Part shown: positions 32,731 to 33,948 of the stretch, piece after piece
Layout: every line of letters begins with the position of its first letter
How positions within the stretch are numbered: the stretch's first letter is position 1
Assembly (NCBI GenBank): GCA_007692495.1
Contig: REBZ01000070.1
Location: forward strand, 1-33,948
Length of the DNA stretch: 33,948 bases
Direction of reading: 5' to 3'
DNA from: Alkalicoccus sp.
GTDB taxonomy: Bacteria > Bacillota > Bacilli > Bacillales > Salisediminibacteriaceae
Notes under the pieces: model-generated
Database searches by the model: none
Told to the model about the DNA's origin: nothing
Seen by the model: only the letters and a program-made list of their open reading frames with translations
Program-made: the position numbers and the translations under genes

Positions 32731-33483
32731 CTATTTCAGTGAATATCCGCCATCCACAACGAGCTCGGCTCCTATAATATAGGAAGCAGCGTCTGATGCA
32801 AGAAAGCGCACCGTATTAGCAATTTCCTCCGGAGCCGCATAAGAACCGCGTGGTGATTCTTTGGAGGACTTCTCAAGAGCCTCTTCACTTCCGTACGCTT
32901 TGATGGAGAGAGCCGTTTTCGTAGGACCTGGAGATATGCAGTTTACGCGAATTCCCTGCCTGGCAAAGCGCAGAGCTGTGCTTTTTGTCATTGCTACAAT
33001 CGCTGCTTTCGTCCCGCTGTAAGCTGGCAGCATTGGATTGACTTTATCGTTTCCGAGAATGGCGGCATTATTAATGATCGTTCCGGATTTCTGTTTCTGC
33101 ATGGCCTGAAGCGTATATTTCATATAAAGAAACACAGACGTCTGGTTTGTAGCAATCAGTGTATGCCAGTCTTCCTCTTTAACCCGGGCGAGCGGACCGC
33201 TGCCAATAGAGAGAACGCCCGCATTGTTGAACAGAATATCGATTTGGGATTCTTTCGTGAGGAGCTCTTCAAAAAAATTGCTGATCTGACTCGGATCTGT
33301 GTTGTCGACCTGGTGAAAGTAAGCTTCTCCGTCTGCTTCCTCCTCAACTTCCCGGCCTTTGTCCGCGCTTCTCCCCGTAAAATGCACGCGTGCTCCCCGG
33401 GCCGCAAACTGCTTAACAGTTTCGGCACCAATCCCTGATGTACCACCGTTAACAACAACAATCTTACCTTTAAAATTCTCCAT
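32731..33483 (-). CDS. Short-chain dehydrogenase/reductase lacking the usual catalytic Ser
   Basis: This 250-residue classical-SDR protein has the NGGTSGIG cofactor loop (14-21), TGRSADKG (an Arg that favours NADP), NNAG and the YSGTK active-site Tyr/Lys. In most members the strand before the active site reads INxSS or VNTAS and supplies the catalytic Ser; here it reads IINNAAILG, with Ala at that place. The C-terminal NCISPGPTKT and VRFLASDAASYIIGAELVVDGGY are normal. It may be a weak or non-canonical oxidoreductase, or have another role. The ATG is preceded by a weak purine-rich site (AAAGAGGGG, on the minus strand). Confidence 0.88.
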   Translation of the reverse strand: MENFKGKIVVVNGGTSGIGAETVKQFAARGARVHFTGRSADKGREVEEEADGEAYFHQVDNTDPSQISNFFEELLTKESQIDILFNNAGVLSIGSGPLARVKEEDWHTLIATNQTSVFLYMKYTLQAMQKQKSGTIINNAAILGNDKVNPMLPAYSGTKAAIVAMTKSTALRFARQGIRVNCISPGPTKTALSIKAYGSEEALEKSSKESPRGSYAAPEEIANTVRFLASDAASYIIGAELVVDGGYSLK

Positions 33484-33948
33484 AAAACCCCTCTTTTCTC
33501 TTTGTTTAACCTTTGTATAATATATTCACGAATTTATGTGTAATGAAACCTGTTCCAATAAGTTTCTCCTAAGAAGACTTAGGTGAAGTTGATTTGCAAA
33601 ATAATAAATACTGTAACTGCCTTATAGTTAAGGCTCTGTTAAAGCTCCGTGTTGTTATTGGAGTGCCTGCGGCTCATTTCACCTGCCGCGGAGAAAGCAT
33701 GCGGCTTCCCTGACGTCCGGGAGGATCTTCCCGCTTTCTTTTTCCGCAGGCGTCTCGAAAAATCACCTTGGCACCGGTTTTACGGCAGGAGTAATAAGAA
33801 ATCATAAAAAACAGAAGGACGTCGCTTATACGGCAAAAACGAAGCGGAAACCGGCCCGTGGAAGAAGGAGATTGGAAGATCCCGCAGAGCGTAAGCTCGA
33901 GCCGGAAATCTCCTCCACGGCAGGCCGAGTTGAAGTGAAGTTTTCTGC
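33484..33948. other. Final gap with composite repeat copy D, cut by the window edge
   Basis: The upstream region of the dehydrogenase gene is followed by the composite repeat (33632-33870) and then another GC-rich inverted segment (33858-33920). The final GAAGTTTTCTGC also occurs near 29554, just beyond the R3 copy there, so another repeat module may begin at the edge. No gene is supported. Confidence 0.5.
33632..33870 (-). repeat. Composite repeat R2, partial copy D
   Basis: The reverse complement follows the complete element from about 25425 to 25640: CGGTTTCCGCTTCGTTTTTG, then CATAAAAA-like, ACCGG, GCGGAAAAAGAAAGCGGGAA, GATCCTCCCGGACGTCAGGG and CAACACGGAGCTT. The hairpin module (33682-33750) is best preserved here, with CCTGCCGCGGAGAAAG facing CTTTCTTTTTCCGCAGG. 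Confidence 0.75.

Overview
The window looks like chromosomal DNA of a low-to-moderate GC, Gram-positive Bacillaceae, probably a haloalkaliphile. The grounds are strong GGAGG-type ribosome binding sites, frequent TTG/GTG starts, acidic proteins, Bacillus-type orthologues (TenA with a TPP riboswitch, a YhfP-like oxidoreductase, general stress protein 17M, CsbD, an Est30-like esterase, two gas vesicle GvpA proteins) and many U-tailed hairpin terminators. No rRNA, tRNA, phage, insertion sequence or CRISPR array was recognised. The taxonomic placement is inference.

Layout, left to right. 1-4.3 kb: the end of a probable lipoprotein, a repeat-rich gap, a membrane diguanylate cyclase (-), a TPP-riboswitch-controlled tenA, a stress protein and a small coiled-coil protein. 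4.3-8.75 kb: a Na/Pi cotransporter behind a four-hexamer Pho-box-like array, an orphan OmpR-type response regulator and the 23S rRNA methyltransferase RlmD. 8.75-14.6 kb: a small unknown protein, two GNAT acetyltransferases, a SAM methyltransferase, an LPxTA cell-wall protein, an RraA/aldolase-family protein and an esterase. 14.8-16.4 kb: a decayed head-to-head pair, a ferredoxin-NADP reductase fragment and an iron-siderophore FecCD permease, both with disabling lesions. 16.7-17.6 kb: two tandem gvpA genes followed by a CsbD-like gene and a very long terminator hairpin, with no other gas vesicle gene in the window.

17.7-24 kb is mostly on the minus strand: a YeiH-family exporter, an Asp/Glu racemase, a UbiA/MenA-like prenyltransferase, a MATE exporter and an amphi-Trp protein, plus a small basic protein on the plus strand. 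24.3-30.3 kb is on the plus strand: a YhfP/AcuI-type reductase, a 40-residue one-helix membrane protein, an AspT/YidE-type transporter with two RCK_C domains, a SAM methyltransferase, a two-helix K+ channel and a small multidrug export protein. 30.6-33.5 kb holds an EamA transporter (-) with an apparent CTG start, a DUF429 protein (+) and a short-chain dehydrogenase (-) that seems to lack the catalytic serine.

Most genes are single-gene transcription units ending in their own terminators; there is little operon structure. The long gaps are occupied by at least three families of dispersed non-coding repeats. One is a roughly 410-bp composite element with 15-bp terminal inverted repeats, present complete once and as partial copies elsewhere. 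The most unusual items are the orphan gvpA pair beside csbD, this repeat landscape, the Pho-box-like array and the decayed iron locus.
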